Below the pieces are notes generated by a model. It made no database searches and was not told the origin of the DNA. It saw nothing but the letters and a program-made list of their open reading frames with translations. Below are positions 52,650 to 62,645 of a DNA stretch of 64,000 bases, piece after piece; position 1 is the first letter of the stretch, and every line of letters starts with the position of its first letter. The translations under genes and the position numbers were made by a program. The DNA lies in the NCBI GenBank assembly GCA_001800905.1, contig MGWH01000002.1:767032-831031 (forward strand), written 5' to 3'. This DNA is from Flavobacteria bacterium GWA2_35_26. Its GTDB lineage: Bacteria > Bacteroidota > Bacteroidia > Flavobacteriales > Flavobacteriaceae.

Positions 52650-54629
52650 TTATCCGTTAATTTTTAATTTCATTCCCGGTTTTAATTCTTCTCCCTTGAT
52701 ATTGTTCCATTTCTTTAAATCAGAAATGGTTACTCCTGGGTATTTTTTTGAAATGCTATACAATGAATCTCCTTTTTTTACATAATATTCGGATTCTTTA
52801 CTAGCAGTACTAGGATATTGTTCTTTCTTTTTAAAACTGGAAATGGCTACTTTATTAGTATCAATAACAATTTCGTTTTTTGCTACAATCAAACTATTTC
52901 CAATAGCAATTGCATTAGAAGTTAAATTATTCCACTGTTTTAATTCTTCAACAGAAGCGCCAAATTTCTTAGCAATACTAACTAAATTATCTCCTTTTTG
53001 AACGCTGTAGGCGATGTCTTTTCTTTCAACTGGCTCCGCTATAACCTCATTATGTATTGGGTTTTTAACCACTTGAAGTGAAGCCCCTAGTGAAATACTT
53101 TTAGTAGTCAACTTGTTCCAATCTTGAAGTTCGGCTACAGTGACATTGAATTTTTTTGCAATGTTGCTTAAATTATCTCCTTTTTGAACCACATAAATTG
53201 AGTTTGTTGGAGTAGCCAAACTGTCTTTCTGAATTCCTTTTTTGTCTATTTCAACTTTGGCAACAACCGTCGATTTTTGATCGGCTTCAACTCCATTGAT
53301 TTTTAAGTTTTTCCCATACGCTACCTTATTCCCTCTGATATTATTCCATTTTTTTAAATCCTCAACGGCAACATCATATTTTTGGGCAATGGTACTTAAA
53401 TTGTCTCCTCGTTTTACTCGATAATAGCGCACTTTGGCTTGAGCCAATCGCTGAAACGTATTGACAGAATCTTGAGTAACAATTGGTCGAACAATTTGGA
53501 ATGGTCGTTCTCTTAAATTAGCCTCTCTATCTACATACGCATAAATCTTCGATTCGTTAGAAGTAAAAACAGCCATCTTGTCTTGAGGCAATCTCAAAAA
53601 ATGAGTTTGGTCATTGTAGGCAGGAACGACATTAAGTTTATAAGACGGATTTAGAATTTGCAATTGGGCCACCGGAATGTCAATCAATTCTGAAATTTGT
53701 TTAAACGACATTTGTCTTTTAATCATTACCGTATCAGTAGCAAATTGCTTGATTGGTGCTTTTTCTGGTTTGATTCCGTGCTCTTTATGGTATTCGTAAA
53801 TATACATAGTTGCAAGAAATGCTGGCAAATAGCCTTGAGTTTCTTTAGGCAAGTTTTTACGAATATTCCAATAATTTTGTTGACCTCCAGAACGTCGGAT
53901 GGCTTTTGCTACATTCCCTGGTCCTGAATTATAGGATGCCAAAACCAAGTCCCAATCGCCAAAAATAGCGTACATGTTTTTCATGTATTGGGCAGCCGCT
54001 TCAGTTGCTTTTAATGGATCGCTTCGTTCATCGACATACGAATCAATTTTTAATCCGTATTGTTTTCCGGTTTGGTACATGAACTGCCAAAGTCCCGTAG
54101 CACCTACTCTAGAAACCGCTTTAGGGTTTAATGCCGACTCTACAACGGCTAAATATTTAATTTCAAGTGGTACATTTTGTTTGTCAAAAGCCTCTTCAAA
54201 CAAAGGAAAATAAAATTCGGAAACAGCCATTAAACGTTCAAAAGAACGCTTTCTATTTTTCAAAAAGGATTTGATAATATTTTCTAAACCTTGATTGTAT
54301 TCAATATGAAAAGGCGACTTCTCGTCCATTTCCTGTAATCGTGCTTTTAACAAATCCGTTGGCAATTCATAATCTACTTTTTCATCAATATTGATGGTTT
54401 GAATGTCTTCGGTAAGATTACTATAAATATCTAAATTGGTTAATTCCTTTAACCACAAACTGTCTACACAAGCGGCCAAATCATCTTTGACAAATGTTTT
54501 TTTGATAGAATCTAAGTAGGTTAGTTTAATCTCTGGTTTTAGAGGGGTCGTTTTCTCCGCTGTTTCCTGCGCAAATAGCGAGAAAGATAGCAGGAGAAAA
54601 AAAGGAAGTATATGGAGTTTTATTTTCAT
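52650..54629 (-). CDS. Membrane-bound lytic murein transglycosylase with four LysM domains (MltD-like)
   Basis: A 659-residue exported enzyme that cleaves peptidoglycan glycan strands. I chose the ATG at 54629, giving a clean signal peptide (about 1-20). The SLT domain (about 150-290) has catalytic Glu164 in LAVVESALNP, then GATGLWQFM and ASYNSGPGNV. Four LysM peptidoglycan-binding modules follow at about 402-445, 478-520, 540-582 and 615-658 (each with V-x-GD-L-x-I). A fifth, weaker LysM-like unit is at 300-348. A minus-strand -7 box TAAGTTTG lies at 54682-54689. Confidence 0.93.
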   Translation of the reverse strand: MKIKLHILPFFLLLSFSLFAQETAEKTTPLKPEIKLTYLDSIKKTFVKDDLAACVDSLWLKELTNLDIYSNLTEDIQTINIDEKVDYELPTDLLKARLQEMDEKSPFHIEYNQGLENIIKSFLKNRKRSFERLMAVSEFYFPLFEEAFDKQNVPLEIKYLAVVESALNPKAVSRVGATGLWQFMYQTGKQYGLKIDSYVDERSDPLKATEAAAQYMKNMYAIFGDWDLVLASYNSGPGNVAKAIRRSGGQQNYWNIRKNLPKETQGYLPAFLATMYIYEYHKEHGIKPEKAPIKQFATDTVMIKRQMSFKQISELIDIPVAQLQILNPSYKLNVVPAYNDQTHFLRLPQDKMAVFTSNESKIYAYVDREANLRERPFQIVRPIVTQDSVNTFQRLAQAKVRYYRVKRGDNLSTIAQKYDVAVEDLKKWNNIRGNKVAYGKNLKINGVEADQKSTVVAKVEIDKKGIQKDSLATPTNSIYVVQKGDNLSNIAKKFNVTVAELQDWNKLTTKSISLGASLQVVKNPIHNEVIAEPVERKDIAYSVQKGDNLVSIAKKFGASVEELKQWNNLTSNAIAIGNSLIVAKNEIVIDTNKVAISSFKKKEQYPSTASKESEYYVKKGDSLYSISKKYPGVTISDLKKWNNIKGEELKPGMKLKING

Positions 54630-54796
54630 AGTTCTTGTAATCAAGGGGCTAAATTCCAAATGATTATAACAATCATTTTTACAAACTTACTAGGTTCAAA
54701 CTGAAAAATTACTTAAATATTGTTAAAAAATCAGTTTTGAGGGCATTTTTGGGATTTTTTGATTGTTTTTTGTAAAAAAAGTCAGCGCTTAAGACT

Positions 54797-54840
54797 AAAA
54801 AAGAAAACCTCAGCTCAAAATTATGTCGCTAAGGTTTTCT
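54797..54840 (-). terminator. pgk terminator
   Basis: AGAAAACCT-c-AGC (54802-54813) pairs with GCT-a-AGGTTTTCT (54829-54840) across a 13-base loop. On the minus strand the stem is followed by TTTTTAGTCTT. It lies 46 nt after the pgk stop. Confidence 0.85.
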
Positions 54841-54886
54841 ATAAATAGGTTCAAGTTCAGTTAACTTGATTATGATTTCAGATTGC

Positions 54887-56074
54887 TTATTCAAAAATAG
54901 CGGCAATTCCTGGTAATACTCTACCTTCTAACATTTCTAACATAGCACCTCCTCCAGTTGAAACATAACTTACTTTGTCTTCAAAACCAAATTGTTTTAC
55001 AGCAGCAACTGAATCGCCTCCTCCTACAAGTGAGAACGCTCCGTTAGCTGTTGATTCAGCAATGAATTCTCCTAAAGCAATGGTTCCTTTTGCAAAAGTT
55101 GGCATTTCAAAAACACCTAAAGGTCCGTTCCAAAGAATTGTTTTAGACTCTAAAATTACTTTTTTGAAGTTTTCTAAGGACTTAGGCCCTGCGTCCATTC
55201 CTTCCCATCCGTCAGGAATTGCTCTTACATCAACTACTTGCGTATTGGCGTCATTTGAGAATTTATCTCCTGCAACCACATCCACAGGAATGTGAATTTG
55301 AACTCCTTTTTCTTTAGCTAAACGCAAAATTTCTAGAGCTAATTCTTGTTTGTCATCTTCACAAATAGAATCTCCAATTTTTCCGCCTAGCGCTTTTACA
55401 AAAGTAAAGGTCATTCCACCACCAATAATCATGTGGTCTACTTTGTCTAAAATATTTTCGATAACCGTAATTTTTGAAGAAACTTTAGATCCTCCAAGAA
55501 CAGCAGTTACTGGTTTTATACTGTTATTTAATACTTTATTCAAGCTTTCAATTTCTTTAGCAAGCAAGGTTCCAAAACATTTGTCGTTTGGAAAAAATTG
55601 CGCGATAATAGTAGTTGAAGCATGTGCACGGTGTGCGGTACCAAATGCATCGTTAACATAAATATCTCCTAATGAAGCTAATTCTTTGGCGAAAGTCACG
55701 TCTCCCGCTTCTTCTTCAGCATGAAAACGTAAATTTTCCAACAATAAAACTTGACCAGCTTGTAATTGGTCTGAGGCTGCTTTAGCATCTGCTCCTACAC
55801 AATTAGCGGCAAATTGAACCGGTACTCCTAAAATAGCCGAAGCCGTTTTTAAGATGTGTTTCAAAGAATATTTGTCTTCGGCTCCTTTTGGACGACCTAA
55901 ATGCGACATTAAAATAACGCTTCCACCGTCAGCCAAAATTTTATCAATTGTTGGTTTTGCAGCTTCAATACGAGTTGCATCTGTTACATTGAAATTTTCA
56001 TCCAAAGGCACGTTAAAATCCACGCGGATGATTGCTTTTTTATTTTTGAAATTAAAATCGTTTACCGTTTTCAT
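54887..56074 (-). CDS. pgk: Phosphoglycerate kinase
   Basis: Pgk transfers phosphate from 1,3-bisphosphoglycerate to ADP in glycolysis. The 395-residue two-domain protein starts with [19 protein letters not shown] and carries [26 protein letters not shown], and the nucleotide-binding [14 protein letters not shown] and [13 protein letters not shown]. Length is standard. It is a single gene with a strong promoter (56108-56136) and its own terminator. Confidence 0.97.
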   Translation of the reverse strand: MKTVNDFNFKNKKAIIRVDFNVPLDENFNVTDATRIEAAKPTIDKILADGGSVILMSHLGRPKGAEDKYSLKHILKTASAILGVPVQFAANCVGADAKAASDQLQAGQVLLLENLRFHAEEEAGDVTFAKELASLGDIYVNDAFGTAHRAHASTTIIAQFFPNDKCFGTLLAKEIESLNKVLNNSIKPVTAVLGGSKVSSKITVIENILDKVDHMIIGGGMTFTFVKALGGKIGDSICEDDKQELALEILRLAKEKGVQIHIPVDVVAGDKFSNDANTQVVDVRAIPDGWEGMDAGPKSLENFKKVILESKTILWNGPLGVFEMPTFAKGTIALGEFIAESTANGAFSLVGGGDSVAAVKQFGFEDKVSYVSTGGGAMLEMLEGRVLPGIAAIFE

Positions 56075-56107
56075 TGTGTCTGTTTTTTAGTTTTTCTGAA
56101 AGAGAAA

Positions 56108-56136
56108 CAAAGATAGAACTTTTCATGTAGTGACAA
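56108..56136 (-). promoter_or_regulatory. pgk promoter
   Basis: On the minus strand the -33 element TTG (56134-56136, within TTGTCA) and the -7 box TATCTTTG (56108-56115) are separated by 18 bp. The leader to the pgk ATG would be about 27 nt. Confidence 0.75.
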
Positions 56137-56234
56137 ATTGTGAAAAGCGATAATAAATCAATATTTCTTAACGAAATCGTTGTAAATTAAATAATCTGTT
56201 ATTTTTTATTCGGTTTTTTTCGAAAAACAAGGCT

Positions 56235-57203
56235 TTAATCGTGAATTATGCTTCGAGCGCAAGGACAATTGCTAATTCCTTGATTGAAATCAAAACCTAT
56301 TGTAATCGAATGGGTTCCTGAATGGTATGCCGCTATTTGATTCATGGCAACTTGATACGAATAACCAAAATAGAAATTGGCTTTTTTAAATCCGGCCATA
56401 GGACTAATCGTTAAGGGTGTAGAAATTTGATTGTTTGTAAAATGATAGCCTATTCCTGCCCAATAATAATTGCCATACGTAGTGTATCGCCTAAATTTTA
56501 TATTAAAATTAGTTGTCGAAGGCTGTCTTTCGGTGAATAACTGATGATAAATAGAGGGTTCAATTTCGATATTGGAACTGTTCTTTATTAGATAACCCAA
56601 ATACAGTTGGTAATTGATAACCGGACTTGGGGTACTATTTAAATTGTTGGTTGGGGTACTGGGCAATAAATTAGTTTTGATGACACTCCAATAGAAATCC
56701 CGATTTCGATATAAAAGTCCAACATCAAAATTAGAATTAGAGGTAGTCCTGTTGTCATTAATACTTGGGTCAATTGTAGGAATTTCATAAGTGAGGTTGA
56801 ATTGATTTACGTCAATTTTAAAACTATTGATCCGGTAAGAAAGTCCAAAAGACAAATATTGTTTGGTGTCATAATCTAAAATAATATGATGGGCAAAAGA
56901 GAGCTTTGCACCCATTTGAAATGTATTGCCATTACTATCGTTGTATAATGAAAGCCCTAGCCCGGTTCGGTTTTTTATTCTAAAATCAGCATAGAGCGAT
57001 TGGGTTTTTGGTGCGTCTTTGATTCCTACCCATTGTGTTAGCCCGTTGGCTCTTAGTCGTAATTTATCTCCAATTCCAGCAAATGTTGGAGACAAAACAA
57101 AAGGGTTGTCTGACAAATAATGTGTGGTAACAGGCGGATATAATTCTTGGCCAAAGCCAAAAAAAGACACGAACAGCAAACAAAAAACTACTATAATTTT
57201 CAT
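56235..57203 (-). CDS. PorP/SprF family type IX secretion membrane protein
   Basis: A 322-residue outer-membrane beta-barrel-like protein with a signal peptide (about 1-18, ending FFGFGQ). Repeated amphipathic strands such as KQYLSFGLSYRINSFKIDVN and IGYHFTNNQI, the N-terminal HYLSDNPFVLSPTFAGIGD, and the ending HSITIGFDFN match the family. SprF-like proteins help export or display the SprB-type adhesin encoded next to them. It lies 18 nt downstream of the adhesin gene, so this pair is one export unit. Confidence 0.9.
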   Translation of the reverse strand: MKIIVVFCLLFVSFFGFGQELYPPVTTHYLSDNPFVLSPTFAGIGDKLRLRANGLTQWVGIKDAPKTQSLYADFRIKNRTGLGLSLYNDSNGNTFQMGAKLSFAHHIILDYDTKQYLSFGLSYRINSFKIDVNQFNLTYEIPTIDPSINDNRTTSNSNFDVGLLYRNRDFYWSVIKTNLLPSTPTNNLNSTPSPVINYQLYLGYLIKNSSNIEIEPSIYHQLFTERQPSTTNFNIKFRRYTTYGNYYWAGIGYHFTNNQISTPLTISPMAGFKKANFYFGYSYQVAMNQIAAYHSGTHSITIGFDFNQGISNCPCARSIIHD

Positions 57204-57221
57204 CGCTCTTTAATTTAAAAA

Positions 57222-60125
57222 TTATCTATACAGTGTAAAATGCCCTACAAATTCCCTTTCGTCTTTAGAATTATTGAGTTTCAATAGGTACCAATAATCC
57301 CCGGAAGGGAGAGGTGCTCCTTGATGGTTTCCGTCCCAAGTTTGTCCATAACGATAAGTGCCAAGTTCTTGTCCATAACGATCATAAATGGAAAAAACTA
57401 AGTTGGTATAATTAGTACTACACCCTGGAGCCCAAGTGTCATTTATTCCATCTCCATTTGGAGTGAAATAATTTGGTGTGCAAATGTCTATGTAATTGAA
57501 TTTTTGAGAAATGGATGCGGTACATCCATTTGCGTCTTGAACAGTTACCAAGAAATCTTGGGTTTTATAATAAATATAACTTGGAATATCATCGTAATAT
57601 TCGTCTTCAAAAGTGAATTTATAATTCCCAACACCGCCTGTTGGCAAAGCAATGATTTCGTTTATTCCGCCGGATTTTAAACTTAGCTCTAATGGCGCAA
57701 CATTTTTAATACTAATCTGCTTTGAGAATGCGGGAGAACAGTTGTTGCTTTCTGCCTTAATGCTATAATTACCGGCGCCAAGATTAGTAAATACTCCTGA
57801 AGTTTGAAACGGACGTATACTGTTGCTTAATTCATCAACTAAACTATAGCGATAAATTCCTAAACCCCCTGAAGCTATTGCGGTAATGGTTGCAGTAGTT
57901 TCGCCATTGCATTTAATTGTAGCTAATGATTCGTCTACCTCTACTTGTAATCCTGGAATCGAATCAATCCTGATTTCATTCGATATAGAACGGCAACCTT
58001 TGCTGTCTTTTACATAAATAGTATAAGAGCCAATCCCTGCTTCAATTTCCTCGGGTATATTCAATATTGTGTTATTAAAAACAGTACCGTCGCTACTGAA
58101 AGTATACCCCGGATTGCCTCCATTAACAACTAATTCTAAAAGGGGCGGGACGCTACAGTTCAAAGGTGTTTTAATGGTTAAATTAGCAACTAGCGGTTCT
58201 GGTTCCAAAATTGTAATGCTTTTTGATTGACTACAAAAAAGATTATTACTTAAAGTAGCTTGTATTGTATATTCCCCTGAAATTAAGTCCCGTAGAGAAA
58301 TAGGACCAAGGCCGTTATGAGTAGTTTGATAAAAAAAGGTATCGTCGTGTTTTCTAATACTATAATTAACCTCTGCTAAACTGCTGTTTTTATCTCTGTC
58401 GATGATTGAAAATTGTATGCTGCCATTATTACCACCATGACAACTAACAGCCGCAACAGAATCTATAGAAATAGAAAATGTATTTAAATCCGAAACAACA
58501 TAAATTTCCTTTAAACTACAACCCGTATCTTTATTTAGTACTGTAATGCTATATTTTCCAGCTGAAAGTCCTGAAAAAACACCTTTAGAATTCGTTTGTA
58601 AAGAATATGTTAGCCCTGTTTTTCCTGTTTCAGGTTGAACATCAACTAGGGAATATTCTACATTTTTAGGTGTGCCACCTTTGGTTTCTATTGAAACTTG
58701 TATGCTTTCTATGCTGGCACAATTAACTATTGATGTGGGGGTTATAATTATTTTTTCTATAGAAATAAATGGATTAATTGTAACTAGGTTACTCCTTCCT
58801 GAACATCCTTTGCTATCATAAACAGTAATACTATATTCTCCTCCTATTTGATTCGATTCAGTATATGTAGAGGAAGTGCCAAATTGTATTGGGCTATTAT
58901 TTTTAATAAATTCATATTGGATAAACGTTCCAGAACCGCCGGTAATTTCTTCAACCCTAATTATAGCTTGATTCAAATTATTAGATGAAAAACAATTAAA
59001 ATCTACTGTTTTGGGGGCAATTACCTTAATAGAATCAGGTTCCAAAATTGTAATAGTATCTGTTGCTGTACAACCTCTTTCTGAAATTACATCTACGGTA
59101 TAGCTGCCTGCTTTTAAACCTGAAAAAAGAGGTGATGACTGAAAATGTATTTTGTCAATGCTGTATTTATTTGTTGAGGTTTCATTAGTGGAACTTTTTG
59201 ATGTGTCAATTTGAACCGTTATAGAGCCGTCGTTCCCCCCATTACAACTTACATCTGTAGAGATTAATTTCAACCCCGCAATTGGGGTTGCGGACTCCAG
59301 GTTGACTTCTATTTCCTCAAAACAACCCGTTATTTTGTCATCAACTCTAAATCTATAACTTCCCGAAGAAAGAGATGTAAAGACTGGATTAGTCGTGGGT
59401 AATTGGCCAATTATTTGGTATTCAAAATTAGCGGAACCTCCTGTGGTTGCTACTACCACTATTCCATCATTTGAAGTGCAGCTTGGCTGGGAAATGGATA
59501 CTGCTGAAAATGTTAAAGGCGAGAAAATAGTAATTGTCTGAACACTTTCACATCCGTTACTGTCTTTTAGAGTGAGGGTATACTCCCCTGAATTTTGATT
59601 AGAAAGGGTGTAGGGTAAACTAACCGATTGAAAAACACTACCGTTTGTGCTTAAAAAATAAGGTGGGATTCCTGGTTGGGTAGCTGCTAGTTGTAATTCG
59701 AAATTTCCTTCAGGAACACATCGGTTGGCTAGGGTTAAATGCGTTTTTGGGGCGGAATCTTTAGTAACTGTTTTAATTGTTGATACTACTACTCCGATTC
59801 TGTCTTTTGCAAATAGGACATAGGTTCCTTCCGCTATACTAAATGTGTTGGAAGTTGACCAAGAACCTATTGGTGTTGGCGGCGGTGGCGGTATTGGGGA
59901 ACTACCTGGGGGTATTGCTTGTACAATTTGATATTCATATGGAGCTAGCCCATCCTTGGCTTCTGCCAATAGAATTCCTTTTTGATTGCAATTGGCATTT
60001 TGCAGCACTTGAGCAGTGATGGTGAATGAAGGTAAACTAGTTCCTGTTTGCGCTTGAAGTGTCTTTGTCATTGGCAAAGCCAAAAACAAAAAAGCACAAA
60101 AATACTTTGGTATTGATAGTGTCAT
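57222..60125 (-). CDS. SprB-like surface adhesin with type B T9SS sorting domain
   Basis: A 967-residue secreted repeat protein. A signal peptide (about 1-25, LQAQ) is followed by about ten immunoglobulin-like SprB repeats of 75-95 residues, each with a Cys near its start (for example VSCNGGNDGSI, VSCHGGNNGSI) and a Gly-Cys near its end (DSKGCRS, DANGCTAS). The type B sorting domain fills residues 882-967 (CTPNYFTPNGDGINDTWAPG, DRYGQ, GDYWYLLKLN), targeting it through the gliding-associated type IX system. A proline run (Pro79-Pro83) sits in the first repeat. Probably a surface adhesin; no catalytic domain seen. Confidence 0.92.
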   Translation of the reverse strand: MTLSIPKYFCAFLFLALPMTKTLQAQTGTSLPSFTITAQVLQNANCNQKGILLAEAKDGLAPYEYQIVQAIPPGSSPIPPPPPTPIGSWSTSNTFSIAEGTYVLFAKDRIGVVVSTIKTVTKDSAPKTHLTLANRCVPEGNFELQLAATQPGIPPYFLSTNGSVFQSVSLPYTLSNQNSGEYTLTLKDSNGCESVQTITIFSPLTFSAVSISQPSCTSNDGIVVVATTGGSANFEYQIIGQLPTTNPVFTSLSSGSYRFRVDDKITGCFEEIEVNLESATPIAGLKLISTDVSCNGGNDGSITVQIDTSKSSTNETSTNKYSIDKIHFQSSPLFSGLKAGSYTVDVISERGCTATDTITILEPDSIKVIAPKTVDFNCFSSNNLNQAIIRVEEITGGSGTFIQYEFIKNNSPIQFGTSSTYTESNQIGGEYSITVYDSKGCSGRSNLVTINPFISIEKIIITPTSIVNCASIESIQVSIETKGGTPKNVEYSLVDVQPETGKTGLTYSLQTNSKGVFSGLSAGKYSITVLNKDTGCSLKEIYVVSDLNTFSISIDSVAAVSCHGGNNGSIQFSIIDRDKNSSLAEVNYSIRKHDDTFFYQTTHNGLGPISLRDLISGEYTIQATLSNNLFCSQSKSITILEPEPLVANLTIKTPLNCSVPPLLELVVNGGNPGYTFSSDGTVFNNTILNIPEEIEAGIGSYTIYVKDSKGCRSISNEIRIDSIPGLQVEVDESLATIKCNGETTATITAIASGGLGIYRYSLVDELSNSIRPFQTSGVFTNLGAGNYSIKAESNNCSPAFSKQISIKNVAPLELSLKSGGINEIIALPTGGVGNYKFTFEDEYYDDIPSYIYYKTQDFLVTVQDANGCTASISQKFNYIDICTPNYFTPNGDGINDTWAPGCSTNYTNLVFSIYDRYGQELGTYRYGQTWDGNHQGAPLPSGDYWYLLKLNNSKDEREFVGHFTLYR

Positions 60126-60547
60126 TAGAATGGGGGCTTAAAGAAATTCTATTAAATAGTGCTAATTTGAACGGGAAATTGGGAATTAATAGCCTTTCAA
60201 AGGGAGTTTGAAATAATAGAATACTTCTTTTGGGAATTTCTTTTTTTGGTTCCAAAACAGTAGCAAAAGGAACAAAAAAAGCGAACAGATAAGGGATACT
60301 TGTGCTTTCATGAGTTGTATTTTATGTTGAAATAAATTCTTGAAATGAGCGGGTAACTTCATTTCAGAGAATAAAAGTAGGCTTTTTTTTGAAATTGTGT
60401 TTCTTGTTTTTTAAAAAAATAATTGTCGGAATAAATTATATCTGTTTGATTATTAATGTTTCACAAAAATAAACATAGCCAAGGTTGAAACGATAAAGTT
60501 TAGAACCTAAAATTTTTGACTCTCTCATTTTCTGCTATCTTTGCTTC
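60126..60547. other. 422-bp intergenic region between the SprB-like gene and holB
   Basis: No credible ORF is present; a minus-strand ORF reaching 60255 is an upstream extension of the adhesin frame without homology. A minus-strand -7 box TATTTTTG at 60464-60471 would give the adhesin a leader of about 330 nt. A hairpin with arms TTTTTTTGGTTCC and GGAACAAAAAAA (60241-60280, one bulge) lies in that leader. The right end holds the holB promoter. Confidence 0.6.
60516..60543 (+). promoter_or_regulatory. holB promoter (possibly leaderless)
   Basis: The -33 TTG (60516-60518) and -7 box TATCTTTG (60536-60543) are 17 bp apart. The -7 box ends only 4 nt before the holB ATG at 60548, so transcription would begin at or next to the start codon. 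Confidence 0.7.
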
Positions 60548-61696
60548 ATGCAATTTTCAGAAATTCTAGGGCAGGAACACATCAAAAGTCATTTGACAAA
60601 AAGCGCCGATTTAGGTAGGATTCCGCATGCCCAATTATTTGTAGGTCCCGAAGGAAGTGGAACGTTACCTATGGCTATTGCATACGCACAATATATTTTG
60701 TGTAGCAATGCCAACGGCGAGAACGGAGGGCAAAACGAATCTTGCAACATAAAGTTTGATAAATTGTCGCATCCCGACTTGCATTTTGTGTATCCTACGG
60801 TATCGACTGAGGATGTAAAAACCAAACCAAAAAGCATTGATTTTGTTGGAGATTGGAGAAACTTTGTTGGCCACAATCCCTATGGAAGTTTGTTTGATTG
60901 GTACACTGTTTTAGGTGTCAATAACAAACAAGGAGAAATCCGTGTGGATGATGCTCAAGAAATTTTAAAGTCTTTGGCTTTAAAATCCTACGAAGGAGGA
61001 TATAAAATTATGATCGTTTGGATGGCCGATAAAATGAACATCGCTGCCTCAAATAAATTACTAAAACTACTCGAAGAACCGCCTGAAAAAACCATTTTCA
61101 TATTGATTTCAGAGCAAGAAGAAGATATCATTCAAACGATTCGTTCCCGTTGCCAAGTATTGCATTTTGGTGGATTGCCAGAACGTTCAATTGCTGAAGC
61201 TTTGGTTGCCAATAAACAAATAGAGCCTCAACAAGCTGCTATCATTGCGCATCAAGCACAAGGTAATTATAACAAAGCTTTGCATTTAGTACAAAACGAT
61301 GAGGATGAATACCCTTTTGACGAATGGTTTGTAACCTGGGTTCGCGCCGCATTTCAAGCCAAAGGAAATGCTTCGGCTATTCAAGACTTAATTCAGTGGA
61401 GTGAACAAATCGCTGGTTTAGGAAGAGAAACACAAAAGAAATTTCTAGAATTTTGCATCGAAATGTTTCGCCAAGCCTTGTTATTGAATTATGAAAGTCC
61501 GAGTTTGGTCTATTTAGAACCAAAGGTCGAAAAATTCAAATTAGCTAATTTTGCGCCCTTTGTTACCGGAAATAACATTCATGATATTTTCAAAGAATTA
61601 TCCGATGCTATGTATCATATAGAACGCAACGGAAATGCGAAAATTATCCTTACCGACTTATCCATCAAATTAACTCGTTTAATCCATAAAAAATAA
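60548..61696 (+). CDS. holB: DNA polymerase III delta prime subunit
   Basis: HolB is the clamp-loader delta prime subunit. The 382-residue protein opens with FSEILGQEHIKSHLTKSADL and IPHAQLFVGPEGSGTLPMAIAYAQ. The P-loop-like GPEGSGTL lacks the usual GK(S/T) lysine, as expected for a delta prime that does not hydrolyse ATP. The sensor region LLEEPPEKTIFILISE and the SRC-type motif IRSRCQVLHF are present. It heads a rightward group with DoxX and thioesterase genes (6-nt gaps). Confidence 0.93.
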   Translation: MQFSEILGQEHIKSHLTKSADLGRIPHAQLFVGPEGSGTLPMAIAYAQYILCSNANGENGGQNESCNIKFDKLSHPDLHFVYPTVSTEDVKTKPKSIDFVGDWRNFVGHNPYGSLFDWYTVLGVNNKQGEIRVDDAQEILKSLALKSYEGGYKIMIVWMADKMNIAASNKLLKLLEEPPEKTIFILISEQEEDIIQTIRSRCQVLHFGGLPERSIAEALVANKQIEPQQAAIIAHQAQGNYNKALHLVQNDEDEYPFDEWFVTWVRAAFQAKGNASAIQDLIQWSEQIAGLGRETQKKFLEFCIEMFRQALLLNYESPSLVYLEPKVEKFKLANFAPFVTGNNIHDIFKELSDAMYHIERNGNAKIILTDLSIKLTRLIHKK

Positions 61697-61701
61697 AGAC
61701 T

Positions 61702-62085
61702 ATGAATAATGTTGCATCCATCTTGATTTTAGTTTTTTTGACGATTACCTTTTTACAATCTGGTTACGATAAAATCTTTTATTGGAAAGATAATGTCGAA
61801 TGGTTAAAAGGGCATTTTGCTAAAACCCAATTAAAAAATCATGTGCCGTTAGCGCTTTTACATGTTTTGATTTTAGAATTACTATCTACTGTTTTATGTG
61901 CCGTTGGTGCTATCGAATTACTACTCAATAGCGGAAGAACTTTTGGCTATTATGGCGCTGTTTTTTCATGTGTCACCTTGTTGATGCTTTTAGTAGGACA
62001 ACGATTAGCAAAAGATTACGACGGAGCAAGAACCATTGTGATCTATTTTATTCCTGCAGTAATGGCTGTATATTGGCTTAACTAA
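61702..62085 (+). CDS. DoxX family membrane protein
   Basis: A 127-residue protein with four membrane helices. The N-terminal LQSGYDKIFYWKDNVEWLKG and the central LLHVLILELLSTVL segments match small DoxX-like proteins. Proposed roles in the family include quinone or thiol redox at the membrane, but none is shown for this one. It lies 5 nt after holB and 6 nt before the thioesterase, so it is likely part of that operon. Confidence 0.8.
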   Translation: MNNVASILILVFLTITFLQSGYDKIFYWKDNVEWLKGHFAKTQLKNHVPLALLHVLILELLSTVLCAVGAIELLLNSGRTFGYYGAVFSCVTLLMLLVGQRLAKDYDGARTIVIYFIPAVMAVYWLN

Positions 62086-62091
62086 ACCTTT

Positions 62092-62607
62092 ATGATGACA
62101 CCTAAACACCCTTCAGAATCCTTAACCATTTTAACTGACTTAGTTTTACCGAGTGAGACCAATCATTTAAATAACTTATTTGGCGGCGAATTATTAGCTC
62201 GAATGGACCGCGCGGCAAGTATTGCAGCACAGCGACATTCTAGAAACATTTGTGTTACTGCTTCAGTGAATCATGTGGCTTTTACCAAAGCAATTCCTTT
62301 GGGAAGTGTTGTAACTGTTGAAGCTAAAGTTTCTCGTTCCTTCAGTAGTTCTATGGAGATTTTTATCGATGTGTGGATTGAAGACCGTTCCTCTGGTAAC
62401 AAAACCAAAACCATGGAGGCTATTTACACATTTGTAGCGGTTGATGCCACTGGAAAACCTGTTGAAGTGCCGCCAATCATACCACAAACAGAACTAGAAC
62501 AACTGCGTTTTGATGCGGCATTGAGACGCAAACAATTAAGTTTAGTGTTGGCTGGCAAAATGAAGCCTAGCGATGCTACTGAATTAAAAGCGTTGTTTGT
62601 AGGATAA
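62092..62607 (+). CDS. Acyl-CoA thioesterase (hotdog fold)
   Basis: A 171-residue hotdog-domain enzyme of the YciA/acyl-CoA thioester hydrolase type. The signature ETNHLNNLFGGELLARMDRAASIAA carries the catalytic Asn/Asp region, and VTASVNHVAFTKAIPLGSVV continues the fold. It hydrolyses acyl-CoA to free acid and CoA. The last 40 residues form a short helical tail. It follows the DoxX gene by 6 nt. Chain-length preference is unknown. Confidence 0.9.
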   Translation: MMTPKHPSESLTILTDLVLPSETNHLNNLFGGELLARMDRAASIAAQRHSRNICVTASVNHVAFTKAIPLGSVVTVEAKVSRSFSSSMEIFIDVWIEDRSSGNKTKTMEAIYTFVAVDATGKPVEVPPIIPQTELEQLRFDAALRRKQLSLVLAGKMKPSDATELKALFVG

Positions 62608-62628
62608 TAAATTTTTTTCCTACATTTG
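62597..62628 (+). promoter_or_regulatory. Promoter of the 7TM-AraC regulator gene
   Basis: The -33 TTG (62597-62599, within the end of the thioesterase gene) and the -7 box TACATTTG (62621-62628) are 21 bp apart. The ATG lies at 62646, giving a leader of about 10 nt. Confidence 0.65.
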
Positions 62629-62645
62629 TATAAATACCATTTTCA

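Noticed and set aside
54661..54675. TGATT/AATCA hairpin upstream of the lytic transglycosylase as an operator
   Set aside because: Only a 5-bp stem in very AT-rich sequence, easily expected by chance.
60037..60255. Minus-strand ORF overlapping the start of the SprB-like gene
   Set aside because: Out of frame with the clear signal peptide start at 60125 and without recognisable sequence; most of it is leader region.
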